The notes below the pieces were generated by a model. That model had not been told where the DNA came from. It was given only the letters and a program-made list of their open reading frames with translations, and did not search any database. The position numbers were made by a program, and so were the translations under genes. From contig OY821745.1 in NCBI GenBank assembly GCA_963682055.1, forward strand, positions 1,495,501 through 1,559,500: DNA of 64,000 nucleotides, in the 5' to 3' direction. Positions 38,343 through 50,341 of the stretch are shown piece by piece (the first letter of the stretch is position 1; each line of letters begins with the position of its first letter). This DNA comes from Primula veris. Its lineage: Eukaryota; Streptophyta; Magnoliopsida; Ericales; Primulaceae.

Positions 38343-39693
38343 ATTTAGAAATGTTACTTTGCTACGATACATGCATTTTGTTATGTTGCATTTGCTTTTG
38401 GGATCGAAAGCAACTTTTGTCTGAAACAAGTATTCTGATAGGCTATGTTAGTCCTCGTTATTAGAATTGTGATTACGTTTCTTTAAGGGTGATCCACTAG
38501 GCCGTATTTTCGCAACCCTTATTAGACCGAAATAAGAGCTCAAAGCGATTATTATATATATTATAAGCTTTTTGTATGTAAGCGATTATTATAAGCGGTA
38601 AATAAGTATATATTAACAGAAAAAAGGTATCTAACCGAGATTAGGTCATAAAAGCTCAGACATAACATTTAACAACGCACTCACATCAGTTCTCTTATAT
38701 CATCAATTTATCTTAAATATGAGCAGATTGTTATAAAATTGTATACGCATCAGTTTTCTTATCCATTACCTTAAATATACATGAACTCAAATATATCTCA
38801 AATATAAGGGATCAAAATGTTCCCTTATAATCAAAATAATAATTTCTCTCTCTTATTTTTCTCTTATTTTTCTCTTATTCTCTCTTATTTATTTGTAATT
38901 TTCACATATAAATTAATAAAATAACAAAAAGATGAGTTGCATAGTTGTGATAGAAAAGTTTATAAAAAAAACTGATAATTTGTATAAATCAAAACGTTTC
39001 ATTATAAGTTATAAAAGTGTACTTTTACTTTAAATACGATAAAATTTGTAAGCTATTTAATATGGTTGCTCAAGTAAATTAATTTGGCTTGAAAAAAATT
39101 GATAGAAGTATATTAAAATATAGTAATATTTAGTTATGATAAGAAATTTGATAGAAAAGCTGAAAAATGTATAAAGTTAAATTGTTACCCTAAAAATATA
39201 AAAGTGATACTAATTAACTTAAATATGAGAAAAAATGTAAGAAAAATGACGTGTTTGCTCAATAAAATCAAACTATGGGCCTGAAAATTAGAGGTAAAAT
39301 CTATATCATACCTTTGTTTATTATGAGAAAACCTAGAAGTTTGCAAACCTATGCAAGGCATGTACAAATCTCACCAAAGGTATGTGCATCAAGAAGGTGA
39401 AAAAACTCATATCATGCAAGGGTGCAATATATATGTTATACCACTATCACAAAATAGAGCCAACATAGCACAACTCAATCTATTCAAAGAAGCACCACTT
39501 AGCACACATTTAGCCCATTGGCTATTAAAACAGACTACCAAACACTCAAGAACTTGAAAGAAACAGTTACAAACACATACATACACCTTCGACTTCGACC
39601 TTCTCACACTAGATATGTAGATGGGAATCAATGCTCGGGCCTTCCCCAAATTAGCACCGAGTAGTTTGTCTAAGTTATCATCAATATTACAGT
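38343..39693. other. Gene-free region
   Basis: No gene recognised. The small frames at 39185-39557 overlap on both strands and show no domain. Confidence 0.45.
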
Positions 39694-39860
39694 CACTACA
39701 AGAAAAAGTTTATTTAGAATTATATTTTTTTCGGTTATGTTGCTAAAGTGAGTGTGACTAAATTTTAGTAACAAATTATGTTGCTAAACTGTTGTTAAAA
39801 TTTAACCACAACCATGACTCAAAATGTTTTATGATGCCAAATGAACTTTTTCTTATAGTG
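39694..39860. mobile_element. CACTA element remnant with intact ends
   Basis: 167 bases with inverted ends CACTACAAGAAAAAGTT and AACTTTTTCTTATAGTG (16 of 17 complementary). Interior contains 'gttgctaaa' repeats and no coding capacity. Flanks agt/att make an imperfect 3-base duplication. A different family from the 190-bp set. Confidence 0.8.
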
Positions 39861-40922
39861 ATTACTTTTTATATCACCACACACATCACTATCACTAATG
39901 AACTCATTCTCGAAGCAGCAAACTTGCTTGTTTAGTTCCGCATCTTAGCAACTCTCAAACAGCAAGAAGCTCGAACCAAGTTAGGCCATAATTTTGTTAC
40001 TAGCTTCTCTCACCTGTATAATAACCCAGTGAACCAAGTTAGTACATCATGGCTAACACAATAATTTCCCTATAAGCTTTCTCTTTTACCTTTGCAACTA
40101 TTTCTCATCCACTGCAGCACACTACTAAAAGTCTAAACCCATAAGAGGACACACTGAATTGCATTTTTTGCTTAAAATTTGATAACACTTCACAACTAAA
40201 ATTGCATTAAAAAAATAAATGTTCTACACTCTCATCATCACATTCACACAAACAGCAAGTTTTAGACACATTATGATTATAATTTGCAGTTCTATCCTTA
40301 ATACTCAGTCCATTATGTTTTGTGAGCCATGCATGAAAGTTGAATCTAGGAGCACAAACCCTTGAAGAAAATCCGTTTATAAGTCATTATCAATTGCTCC
40401 TCTCAATCAGTTTATAGTCATTCATCTAGATATCTTGAAGTTGTTGTGAATCGATTTTGATCCCCTAAACTTATGATATGCAATAAGATGATTTATCAAA
40501 AGCAAAGAAGAAGACACATTAGTTGTCTATAAATATGATGTACTTGATGTCTTTACAATAAAAACTAATGACTAATACTATTTCGGCCGTTTTAATGATC
40601 ATTAGCGCATAGTAAATGCATAGATTAACATATGACCAGTGTGTTGAATTAATTCAACGGCCCCTTTACAATATTGTTGGAGGGTAAGAACTACTTTAGT
40701 ATGTGATATCGTCCGGGTTAAAGCTAGGTATTGCAGAAATATAAATCCATCACCTACGATAAGATTACTATAGTTTAACCTTATAATTAGCTTGTCAGTT
40801 ATTTTATACGTATGCCTTTTTTCATACATGCAGGAAGGAATAACAATCATTTTCCGCTGCCACTCGTGAATATCAGTGGCGAAACGAGGATTAGAATATA
40901 AGAAGGGTGGTTGTGTATCTTT
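39861..40922. other. Gene-free region
   Basis: No gene recognised. The minus-strand open frame at 40602-41036 runs into the element at 40923 and has no recognisable domain. Confidence 0.45.
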
Positions 40923-41094
40923 AACTACAAAAAAAATGTCAGATCGCAGACGGAAATAGTGACAGATTTTGCTTCCCAACGCCCTATTCAGCACGACATG
41001 GCGACAGATTTCTGTTTTACTGACAGATTTTACCATTTAGCGACAGATTTATAACAGATTTGGCCGTCCCAATTGATACCATTTTTTTTTAGTA
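40923..41094 (-). mobile_element. CACTA-like mini-element, diverged
   Basis: 172 bases, ends AACTACAAAAAAAATG...CATTTTTTTTTTAGTA (outermost base changed at both ends) and a 3-base duplication TTT. The interior repeats 'gacagattt' at least five times, the same word used by the 190-bp family, but otherwise little is shared. Confidence 0.6.
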
Positions 41095-41299
41095 TTTATT
41101 TGCAATTGTAAAGTATGTTGGAATGCTATAATCAACAATTTTCCGGTCCCTCTTAGTCAACTCCGGCTTTCTCCCTACTGTTGATTGGCTTGATAAAGTT
41201 TGTATCTTTCTTGATGCATTATTCATTCATGCATAAGTGACTGTGTGAGCAATACGAAACACAGCACGTTTTTCACATGCTATCATACTATTACAGAGA

Positions 41300-41619
41300 A
41301 CTCAAGAAAAGTTGAGCCTGACCAATTTAGTCATTTTTTTTTCAAAAATACCCTAATACTTTTTTCTTAATTACCATATTAATTACTTTCATAAAAAATA
41401 TAAAAATAAAAACTAATTACACTTTTTCTCCATCTTTAACCACTTTTTAACCCCGCAAAATTTATTATATACTATATTTTTTTCTCTAAATATTTGTATC
41501 ATCACAATTTATATCATATTTTTTTTCTTATATCCTATATTTTTTTGTTTACTTTATATTTGTATCATCATCACAATTTATAGCGTATCACGCGGAATGC
41601 TCGGGTATCGTTTACTTAG
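41300..41619 (+). mobile_element. Diverged Helitron copy
   Basis: Shares 'caatttag', 'tttttttcaaaaataccc' and later segments with the elements at 36319 and 51194 and ends in a GC-richer hairpin zone (atcacgcggaatgctcgggt) followed by ttacttag. The 5' end is not recognisable, so the start is approximate. Confidence 0.55.
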
Positions 41620-42637
41620 TACTTCTATACTACAACTAATGGTCTAAGATAAAAAATAATGAATACTCTGTCTAATATAAATAATAGATCGAGGGCAGAG
41701 ATTGATTACTTTAAATTATACAAAAATTAAGCAAATAGATTTCCTTGCAAAAGAATGAGTGAACATAAAAAGACACTTCTCTATACGACAAATTATTTAG
41801 TCCTTCTGAAGGACGAGTGACGTGGTCATCTACACCACAAACCAACTGACACGCATGTATGCGGACCATCTATTACCGTACTTATGAAATTAATACCAAT
41901 TGAGTCTCTTTCTTCACCCAAAATAATCAATACTCTCTCCCCCATTAAACTTTACAAACCCATTTTCCAGTGATTGAATCATAATAAACTTGACTAAACA
42001 TTTTCCTTTGGTTTGTGGAATTGAGTTGTTGAAAAATACTACTCCATTACCAACCCATTTTGCTATGATTAATTCATCATTTAATAAATTTCACAACAAA
42101 TTTTTCTTTGAAATTACTTAGCTGAATCATTGGAAAAAAAAAACTAATCCTTCATTTGAATTCTTAATCGAATTATTAAAATAAAACAGTAATTTTTTTT
42201 TTTTTTTGGGTTTTATGATCTTTTATTAATTTGGTAAAAGAATATTCCTATTATTTTCTAGATCTAAACACTGCAATAAATAAATAAGAAACTAATTAAT
42301 GGGAAGTAAATTATTGCAATTTGTTTTTCCTCTGATTAAAGTTTCCCAAAAACCCACTTTGGCCAGACTGTAGTCTTTTAAATATCGATTAGATAAATGA
42401 TTTCTTGATATTTTCAAAATCAAATTATTGCAAAAAAACAATGAATTCGTGAAAGTGGATTTGATTGAAAAACTAAAAAATTACTAACGAAATCAAATAA
42501 GAAATAAAAAACTGGGAAAAAGAAATAGTAGATTCTGACGTATGATTTAAGTAAATGAGTGATATGCCCCCATATACACGCGTGTCGGTTAGTTTGTTGT
42601 GTAGAGGATCACGTCATTTATACTCTAGAGTGACTAA
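41620..42637. other. Gene-free region
   Basis: No gene or clear element seen. Confidence 0.45.
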
Positions 42638-42830
42638 CGCTACAAAATAAGGTTTGATTTAGTGAAAGTCAAAAGCTGTTACAAGCATATCGTTAATTTA
42701 AAAAGTTGTCACAAATATGTCGCAAATTGACTAAACTGTCACAAAAACCGTCACAAAAACCGTCGCTAATAAGCTCATAACAAAAAATATCACACTAATC
42801 CCGTAGCTATTTTAGTATTTTTTTGTAGTA
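42638..42830 (+). mobile_element. CACTA-type mini-element, copy 4
   Basis: 193 bases, ends CGCTACAAAATAAGG...TTTTTTTGTAGTA (one altered base at each end), duplication TAA on both sides. Interior closely similar to the element at 34062, same orientation. Confidence 0.82.
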
Positions 42831-45430
42831 TAAATAATTTATCTCTATATACATTTCGTGTGAGAACAATGAGAACGAAAACGTTAGAAAACTTCTCTTA
42901 CAGGGTGTGTAGCAATAAGTGTAATAGTGAAAATAGAGTGAGTGTATATTTTTACATGATGTTGTTCGCACACCTCCGGTCGTCATAGAATTATGTCGGA
43001 TCCCGGCCTTGTCAATCTTCGTGCTACACTGCCATTGACATGATTATGTGAGGTTGAGAGGGTTTTGGTGACACCATGTATACATTTATATATTTTTTCA
43101 TTGATGACTACATGTTTCGTGTAACAGATTTTGTTTAGAGTTTAATAATATCTTGTCATCGGGTTTATCTAAATATAAATTTAAATAAACCTGAATGCAA
43201 ATAAATATTAACCAAACTAAAAACACAGTATAAAACACAGTATATATCATGGCAATATACACAACCTGTGGCTAGGTAAAGAAGAAAGAAAGATCGGTGA
43301 AGCGAATTTTCCGTCTTTTGCGTCACATAAACATAAAACATGTACAACTAATTACGTACATAGTTATAAATAGACCTTTTCTTACATGTTATTATGAAAG
43401 AATTAGGATAGTTTACAAAAATTACGATTTTTTAAAATTTTCGACCATATATTTTCACTAAAATATGTTAAAAACGATGATTTGACACCACTAGTTTTTT
43501 TTTTATTCCATTTAATTGAGCAGTTGATGTAAATTTTAACATCTCAATAAATTATTCATGGCTTCGCCCCTGATTGATACGAGGCTGTCTTTAATCGTTA
43601 GAACTTATAACTGACCTGCAAAGTACTGGAGAAAGTGTCATATTTAGTTTACTCTTTACATTTATAAGAATTAGAATATTTGGTTTCCTTGAACCATGTA
43701 TTATATCGCAATCAGGCCTGAACATATTCTAAAATTCATAACATCCCCGGTGGTGTATAAAGTTGTCCCAACTCGAGAACCAAATCCAACGTAAGAAAGA
43801 CTAGATATCATGCGTCTTCAACTTTCGATAAGCCAATATATTGAGAACAATAAACACCATATACTGCATGATGGCTAATTATGTTTATACAAATCAAAGC
43901 TTTATACAAGATTCACTAATATCGTTGCTATTTTTTTCACCATTTCTTAATTTAGGGGAGTGTATGTGCATGTTACGGACCTACGGTTTCCATAGTTTCC
44001 ATAGTCACGACAATGGAAATATCTTTATGAGGGCTTTAGCTTACAAAGGTGCTCACATATCTATCATCTATCAACATGAGACCGTTAGCCGAAAAGATTC
44101 GGCAAGTGTTCCTTAAAGAGAAAGATTGAAAATTGTCAATTATATCGGTCCCAGGCTCCCATCGAGCAATTCTTATCTCCTTATAAACGGATCGGGTACA
44201 GGGGACTAATCATTTACTAAATATCAAGCAAGGTGTGAAAAAAAGATTGGGATATGTCTTCATCACTTCAATTATGTTTGGGCTTCAATGACCGGTTTTA
44301 GAAAGTGTTAGTCCTTAATTACCCATTTAGTTATAGGCCTAATCTCTTACAAAATGTTAATCACTAATCAGTCCAAACAATTTGCCTAATTGGATTAACA
44401 TAGACTTAACAAGGAATCAATACGAATCATGAAAATAATAAATCGACAATTGAATATAAAGACGAATACTTGTTCTTTTTTCTTCACGAAATATACACAT
44501 CAAGAGACTCGTCTTTATGCTTTAAAATTATATATAGACTAGTCTATCTCAAGATATAAAGGCGGATATTATTTACTTTGATCGAACCAATAAACAAATT
44601 AACCATTATAAATGATCAAAAGTCACAATTTGTAACGAGGCGCTTCTGAGAAAAAAGACAAGGCTTAACAATATCGTCACCTTTTGAGATACAAGCGTTA
44701 CTATACGTCTTAATTTATATTCGTTCGAATTAACTATATAAACATGTTAAAGAATGATGCAACATTATATTACAACGTGATACACAGAATTGGATATTCA
44801 CAATTAGACATTTAAGTACTCTATTGTTTTATGGCTATGATCGATTGCCCATATAACTGTCGTAGACTCATCAGAGTTTCCCAAATGTAAGGGTTATGGT
44901 CAGAATAAACAACACATTAGAAATTGTATCTCAGACAACAAATTCTTTTGAATATTCTACTACATTTTATTTATTTGGTATTGATAAGAAAAGGGAAAAG
45001 CAATGTTATACAAAGAGACTTGTATTTAGAATTTCCCAAATGAACTTCAAGATAAATTAAATAACCAACATTTTGTAACATATTTGTAATATGATTTAAC
45101 TATCACAAAATCAATATTATTTTCTAATTTCTATACCGTAACTAAGAGCATTCTCAACAGCTCTATCCAACTTTTCTCTTTATCTATATACTTATCTAGT
45201 TTTATTGGGTCTATATTTATAAATGTTAAAATGTTGCACAATAATACAGTACAAACACACAATTTAACTCAATAAAATAATAGTATTTTTATTTTTTGTT
45301 TAATTGATTTCTTTTTTCTAACATCCATCTCCTGCAAATCAAGCCCGCAGTATGTTCTCCCTCACCCCGACGACCACAGAGTGGTGGATCTTAACGGAGG
45401 TCGTCAGCTTGTCATAATAGACAATCGAAC
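42831..45430. other. Gene-free region upstream of the LTR element
   Basis: No gene recognised. At about 45148 'gagcattctcaacagctcta' resembles the end of common plant hAT-type MITEs. A slightly GC-richer stretch (about 45340-45430) abuts the retrotransposon and continues after it at 50700; its nature is unknown. Confidence 0.45.
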
Positions 45431-45435
45431 TCTAG

Positions 45436-45791
45436 TGATGTAGGATACATGAACATTAATAAAGTGGTACATGAATATTAAGTCCATATCATGAGTCTGT
45501 TCATGATCTGTCTATATTCATGTAACATAAGTTGTTTTACATTCTTGGATTTACTACTTCTAGGACCTTTTGCATTCTTGTTAGCCTATATAAAGGCCTT
45601 TGGTTCATGATGTAAATGACACACAAAAAGTTTCTATCAAAATAAAATATAATTTAGAGTTTCTCTTTCTAGGAGAATACTTGTTATTTTTCTGGTGGAT
45701 TCCAGATTTCTTTGCGTCCGAAGAACAATATCTTTGTTGCGTCTACTAGAATGATATCTAGTCACGTTCTTCCTTAGCTAACGCTGCGTCA
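45436..45791 (+). repeat. 5' LTR
   Basis: 356 bases, TGATGTAGG...GCTGCGTCA. A TATA box (TATATAAA, 45587-45594) and AATAAA-like signals follow the usual U3-R-U5 layout. Confidence 0.95.
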
Positions 45792-45793
45792 AG

Positions 45794-45806
45794 TGGTATC
45801 AGAGCA
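45794..45806 (+). other. Primer-binding site
   Basis: TGGTATCAGAGCA, two bases after the LTR, matches the 3' end of initiator methionine tRNA, the usual primer for plant Ty3/gypsy elements. Confidence 0.85.
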
Positions 45807-45823
45807 GGTTGTCCCTAGTCTCG

Positions 45824-48800
45824 ATGACCAACGGCGGTGGAGGAAATCTTTCAAACCAGAATGATGGAAGTCAGGGGTTTGATATTGGAGCTGTAATGAA
45901 TGCGATCGAGACTCAGCGACAACAATCAGAAAGACAACAACAACAACTAGATCAAATACTTGGTCTTTTAGGGCGAATGAACCTCAATGGTGCTGCAGGC
46001 GGTGGACCGAATGCAGGTGGCGAACCGAATCCTAATGAAGATCCTAATCCCCGTCAAAGGGAAGGAGTTCGTGAGCCCAGACCAAACAACCGTTTTAGAC
46101 AACAAGGAGGCCCTTGGCATTATCAGACTTACGATGACGATTCCAGTGACGATGATCTCGAGCAAGCGGCGATGTATGAAACTCCCAGAGAAGACACTCG
46201 CCCTAATAATTACCGTATGAGGATGGATTTGCCGTCCTTTAATGGACAGCTGAATATCGAAGATTTTCTGGACTGGTTAAGCGAAGTTGAACGATTTTTT
46301 GATTACATGGATATTGAGGAGGAGAAAAAGGTAAAACTCGTTGCGTACAAACTGAAAAGTGGTGCTTCTGCTTGGTGGGAACAATTGCAGTTGTCACGGT
46401 TACGACAAGGCAAAAACAGAGTACGGTCTTGGCATCGGATGAAGCAACTATTGAGAGCCCGTTTTCTCCCTCCAGATTACGACCAAGTTTTGTTCCATCA
46501 ATACCAGAGATGTCAACAAGGAGCTAGATCTGTCCATGAGTACACCTCCGAGTTTCAGCGGCTTTCTTCCCGAAATGATTTACCCGAGACAGAAGGTCAA
46601 CTAGTGGCACGGTTTGTCAATGGCCTGCGTACCAATCTACAAAATCCTGTTAATATGCAGCCGGTTCATACTTTGCAAGATGCAATTCAGCTAGCTACAA
46701 GGGTTGAGATGCAATTGGCCAGATCCGGGGGTTCTCGAAACCAGACTTTTGTAAGAAATACTTCTTCGGTCCCAGATCATGTCGAGTCAGCTAAAGGAAA
46801 CCCTTCAACTGAAGTAAACAACAACCAGGTTACTCAAAGTCAAAATAAACCACATTGGAAAAGTCAGACTAATACTAAATATGGTGCAAGCAGCTCAGGT
46901 TCTCAAAAAGACATTTATGCTCCGGCACGAGCTGACAAGTGTTATCGTTGTAATAAAACTGGGCACTACTCTAATAATTGTCCTCAACGACGTGCTGCCA
47001 ATTTAGTCGAACATGGGTACGAGAGTGGGGAACAAGAAGAAGGAATTGAGAACTTGGAGAAAGACGATCCATCCGAGTGGATCCATGAAGACGAAGGTTT
47101 ATCACTTGTTGTGCAACGCTTGATGTATACTCCGCGCAAAGAGGATGTTCAGAGGCACAACATATTCAAAACTCATTGTACTGTTAACCAACGCGTTTGC
47201 GATTTAATCATTGATGGAGGTAGCAGCGAGAATATTGTGTCAAGAACTATGGTAGAGAAGTTGAAACTTCCAACGACAAGACACCCCTCCCCCTATAGTA
47301 TTGGTTGGATTAAAGAGGTCGGTGAAACGAAGGTGACAGAACAATGCGTGATTCCTTTCTCTATTGGCTCAAAGTATAAAGACGAGGTATTATGTGACAT
47401 TGTCGATATGGATGCTTGTCACATGTTGTTGGGTAGGCCATGGCAGTTCGACTTGAACACAGTTCATAGAGGAAAAGATAATACTTTTACTTTTTACAAA
47501 AATAAGGAAAAGATTGTCTTGGCCCCTATGAAGCGTGAAGGAAGAGTTACGACTTCCCCAACTACCAAAGTCGATTCTTTTCTGATTGTGTCAGATTTTG
47601 TTAGAGAAGTGAAGGAGACGAGACACGCTTATGCTTTGGTGATCAAAGGTGAAGAGCAAAAAGATTCTAGTGTGGGTATGCCGGAATGTGTTAAAACGTT
47701 ATTATCTGAGTTTAGAGAGATCCTGCCAGACGAATTGCCAACCGAATTACCCCCCATGAGAAATATTCAACATGAGATTGATTTTGTTCCAGGTGCGAGC
47801 TTACCAAACCTGCCACATTACAGGATGAGCCCGAAGGAATTCCAGATCCTCCAAGATCAGGTTAATGATTTGCTGCAAAAGGGTTTTATCAGGACGAGTA
47901 TGAGCCCGTGTGCGGTGCCTGCCTTGTTGACACCCAAGAAAGATGGAAGTTGGCGGATGTGTATCGATAGTCGAGCTATCAATAAGATTACTGTAAAATA
48001 CAGATTTCCTATACCGAGGCTAGATGATATGCTTGATAAGTTGGCCGGTTCGAAAGTATTTTCAAAAATCGACTTGAAAAGTGGTTATCACCAGATTCGA
48101 ATTCGTCCTGGCGATGAGTGGAAAACTGCATTCAAGACGCGAGATGGGTTATATGAGTGGCTTGTTATGCCATTTGGATTATCCAACGCACCCAGTACTT
48201 TTATGCGCTTGATGAATCAGGTATTCCAACCTTTCGGAAAGTTTGTTGTTGTTTATTTCGGCGATATCCTAATATATAGTCGTAATAACGAAGAACATTT
48301 ACAACACTTGCAAGAAGTTTTTGAAGTTCTACGAGTAAATAAATTATACATAAACTCCAAGAAGTGCAGTTTCGTGACGGATAGTTTGATCTTTTTGGGG
48401 TTCGTTGTTAGCGCCGACGGGATTAAAGTTGACGAGGAAAAGGTGAGAGCCATTCAGGAGTGGCCTACCCCTAAATCTATCACACAGGTTCGTAGTTTCC
48501 ACGGTTTGGCGACCTTCTACAGACGTTTTGTAAAGAATTTTAGTTCCATCGCTGCCCCTATTACCGACTGCATGAAACAAAAACAATTTATATGGACCGA
48601 GGAGGCTGAGGAAAGTTTCACGCTTTTAAAAGAGAGGTTGACGTCAGTGCCTATTTTAGCTATACCTGATTTTGGGAAAGTATTCGAAGTTGACTGTGAT
48701 GCTTCCGGTGTCGGAATTGGAGCCGTTCTTTCTCAAGAGAGTAGGCCCATAGCCTTCTTTAGCGAGAAACTTAGTGAAGCTCGACAAAAATGGACAACTT

Positions 48801-50341
48801 ACGAACAAGAATTGTATGCGGTTGTGAGGTGCTTGTACCATTGGGAGCCATATTTGATTCAAGGAGCTTTCGTTCTTAATAGTGATCATCAAGCCCTTAA
48901 ATATCTTCAAAATGCTACTAAACCGAATCGAATGCATGCGAGGTGGATTGCTTACATCCAAAGGTTTACTTTTTCTCTTAAACATAAGTCGGGGCAACTC
49001 AATAAAGTGGCTGATGCGTTGAGTCGACGGGATTCTTTATTGATTATGGCAAAAAGTGATGTTTCTGGGGTTGAATATTTGAAAGACCTTTATGATGATG
49101 ATGAAGATTTTAAAGATATATGGAAAAAAAGCAAATCAGATATTTTACCCGTGGGTAAATTTCAAATACAAGATGGGTTTTTGTTCTACGAGGACCGCCT
49201 CTGCATTCCTCGTGGATCGCTGCGAGGGCACATTATTCGGGAGAGTCACTGTGGTGGTTTAGGTGGACATTTGGGACGAGACAAAAGTATCGCCTTGGTG
49301 GAATCTCGTTACTACTGGCCGCAACTAAAAAAGGATGTTGAAAAGTATGTGAAACGATGTTATACATGTCAGACGTCGAAGGGGCAAGCTCAAAATACTG
49401 GCTTATATACTCCGCTTCCCATTTCTGAGTTTCCATGGGAGGATTTGTCTATGGATTTTGTTCTCGGACTTCCTCGAACACAACGAGGCATGGATTCTAT
49501 TTTTGTGGTCGTGGACAGGTTTTCGAAAATGGCGCATTTTATTCCTTGCCGAAAGACTAATGACGCTAGCCATATTGCTCATTTATTTTTTCGTGAAGTT
49601 GTTCGCCTTCACGGTGTGCCAAAAACCATCGTCTCTGATCGTGACACCAAGTTTTTGAGCTACTTTTGGAAAACAGTATGGATGCGATTGGACACGACTT
49701 TAAAGTATAGCACGACTTGTCACCCGCAAACGGATGGTCAAACAGAGGTGGTGAATCGTACCTTGGGGAACATTCTACGAAGTTTATGTCAAGATAGTCC
49801 AAGGCAGTGGGATTTTGCTATTTCCCAAGCTGAATTTGCATTCAACACCATGCCAAATCGTTCGACTGGAAAATCTCCGTTCGAAATTGTTTATGTTCGT
49901 CCTCCTCTGCGTACTCTGGATTTGATTCCTCTTCCTAGACTCCCTGGTATGAGTATTGTAGCTGATCATATGGTCGAAAAGGTGGCAGATATACATGCTG
50001 ATGTTCGAAAAAAGTTACAGGAATCAACTACAAAATACAAAGCTGCAGCTGATCTCCATCGTGGGAGCAAGACTTTTGAGGTTGGTGATATGGTAATGGT
50101 ACATTTGCGCAAGGAAAGGTTTCCTGTTGGGACCTACAACAAGCTCAAACAGAAGAAGATTGGGCCTGTGCGTGTTTTGAAGAGGATTAATGAAAATGCT
50201 TATGTTGTTGATCTTCCTAGCGATTATGCTATTTCTAAAACTTTCAATGTTCAAGACCTGTTCGATTATCATGCCCCACCGTCAACAGCTATTCCTACTC
50301 TAAACTCGAGGTCGAGTTCTTCTCAGAGAAGGAGAGACTGA
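45824..50341 (+). CDS. Gag-pol polyprotein of Ty3/gypsy element (RT active site altered)
   Basis: One uninterrupted frame of 1505 residues from the ATG at 45824; the open frame extends 15 bases upstream without an ATG. Order seen: gag with glutamine-rich N-terminus, zinc knuckle C373-C376-H381-C386 (CX2CX4HX4C), protease with IIDGGSS (D464), reverse transcriptase (FSKIDLKSGYHQIR, VMPFGLSNAPSTF), RNase H (FEVDCDASGVGIGAVL), integrase with HHCC (H1142, H1149, C1179, C1182) and a DDE core (MDF, VSDRD, TEVVNRTL), and a GPY/F-type C-terminus. In the RT catalytic motif Gly813 (codon 48260-48262) stands where the family has an Asp. The stop codon is made by the first three bases of the 3' LTR. Confidence 0.93.
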   Translation: MTNGGGGNLSNQNDGSQGFDIGAVMNAIETQRQQSERQQQQLDQILGLLGRMNLNGAAGGGPNAGGEPNPNEDPNPRQREGVREPRPNNRFRQQGGPWHYQTYDDDSSDDDLEQAAMYETPREDTRPNNYRMRMDLPSFNGQLNIEDFLDWLSEVERFFDYMDIEEEKKVKLVAYKLKSGASAWWEQLQLSRLRQGKNRVRSWHRMKQLLRARFLPPDYDQVLFHQYQRCQQGARSVHEYTSEFQRLSSRNDLPETEGQLVARFVNGLRTNLQNPVNMQPVHTLQDAIQLATRVEMQLARSGGSRNQTFVRNTSSVPDHVESAKGNPSTEVNNNQVTQSQNKPHWKSQTNTKYGASSSGSQKDIYAPARADKCYRCNKTGHYSNNCPQRRAANLVEHGYESGEQEEGIENLEKDDPSEWIHEDEGLSLVVQRLMYTPRKEDVQRHNIFKTHCTVNQRVCDLIIDGGSSENIVSRTMVEKLKLPTTRHPSPYSIGWIKEVGETKVTEQCVIPFSIGSKYKDEVLCDIVDMDACHMLLGRPWQFDLNTVHRGKDNTFTFYKNKEKIVLAPMKREGRVTTSPTTKVDSFLIVSDFVREVKETRHAYALVIKGEEQKDSSVGMPECVKTLLSEFREILPDELPTELPPMRNIQHEIDFVPGASLPNLPHYRMSPKEFQILQDQVNDLLQKGFIRTSMSPCAVPALLTPKKDGSWRMCIDSRAINKITVKYRFPIPRLDDMLDKLAGSKVFSKIDLKSGYHQIRIRPGDEWKTAFKTRDGLYEWLVMPFGLSNAPSTFMRLMNQVFQPFGKFVVVYFGDILIYSRNNEEHLQHLQEVFEVLRVNKLYINSKKCSFVTDSLIFLGFVVSADGIKVDEEKVRAIQEWPTPKSITQVRSFHGLATFYRRFVKNFSSIAAPITDCMKQKQFIWTEEAEESFTLLKERLTSVPILAIPDFGKVFEVDCDASGVGIGAVLSQESRPIAFFSEKLSEARQKWTTYEQELYAVVRCLYHWEPYLIQGAFVLNSDHQALKYLQNATKPNRMHARWIAYIQRFTFSLKHKSGQLNKVADALSRRDSLLIMAKSDVSGVEYLKDLYDDDEDFKDIWKKSKSDILPVGKFQIQDGFLFYEDRLCIPRGSLRGHIIRESHCGGLGGHLGRDKSIALVESRYYWPQLKKDVEKYVKRCYTCQTSKGQAQNTGLYTPLPISEFPWEDLSMDFVLGLPRTQRGMDSIFVVVDRFSKMAHFIPCRKTNDASHIAHLFFREVVRLHGVPKTIVSDRDTKFLSYFWKTVWMRLDTTLKYSTTCHPQTDGQTEVVNRTLGNILRSLCQDSPRQWDFAISQAEFAFNTMPNRSTGKSPFEIVYVRPPLRTLDLIPLPRLPGMSIVADHMVEKVADIHADVRKKLQESTTKYKAAADLHRGSKTFEVGDMVMVHLRKERFPVGTYNKLKQKKIGPVRVLKRINENAYVVDLPSDYAISKTFNVQDLFDYHAPPSTAIPTLNSRSSSSQRRRD
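50325..50338 (+). other. Polypurine tract
   Basis: AGAGAAGGAGAGA then C, immediately before the 3' LTR; it doubles as coding sequence for the last residues of the polyprotein. Confidence 0.75.

Noticed and set aside
40602..41036. 144-residue minus-strand frame as a gene
   Set aside because: It runs through a CACTA-like element and shows no domain, start context or splice signals.
45809..45823. Gag-pol start at 45809
   Set aside because: The codon there is TTG and it overlaps the end of the primer-binding region; the first ATG is 45824.
50180..50341. Chromodomain at the integrase C-terminus
   Set aside because: After FNVQDLFDYH there are only about 25 low-complexity residues, with no aromatic chromodomain pattern.
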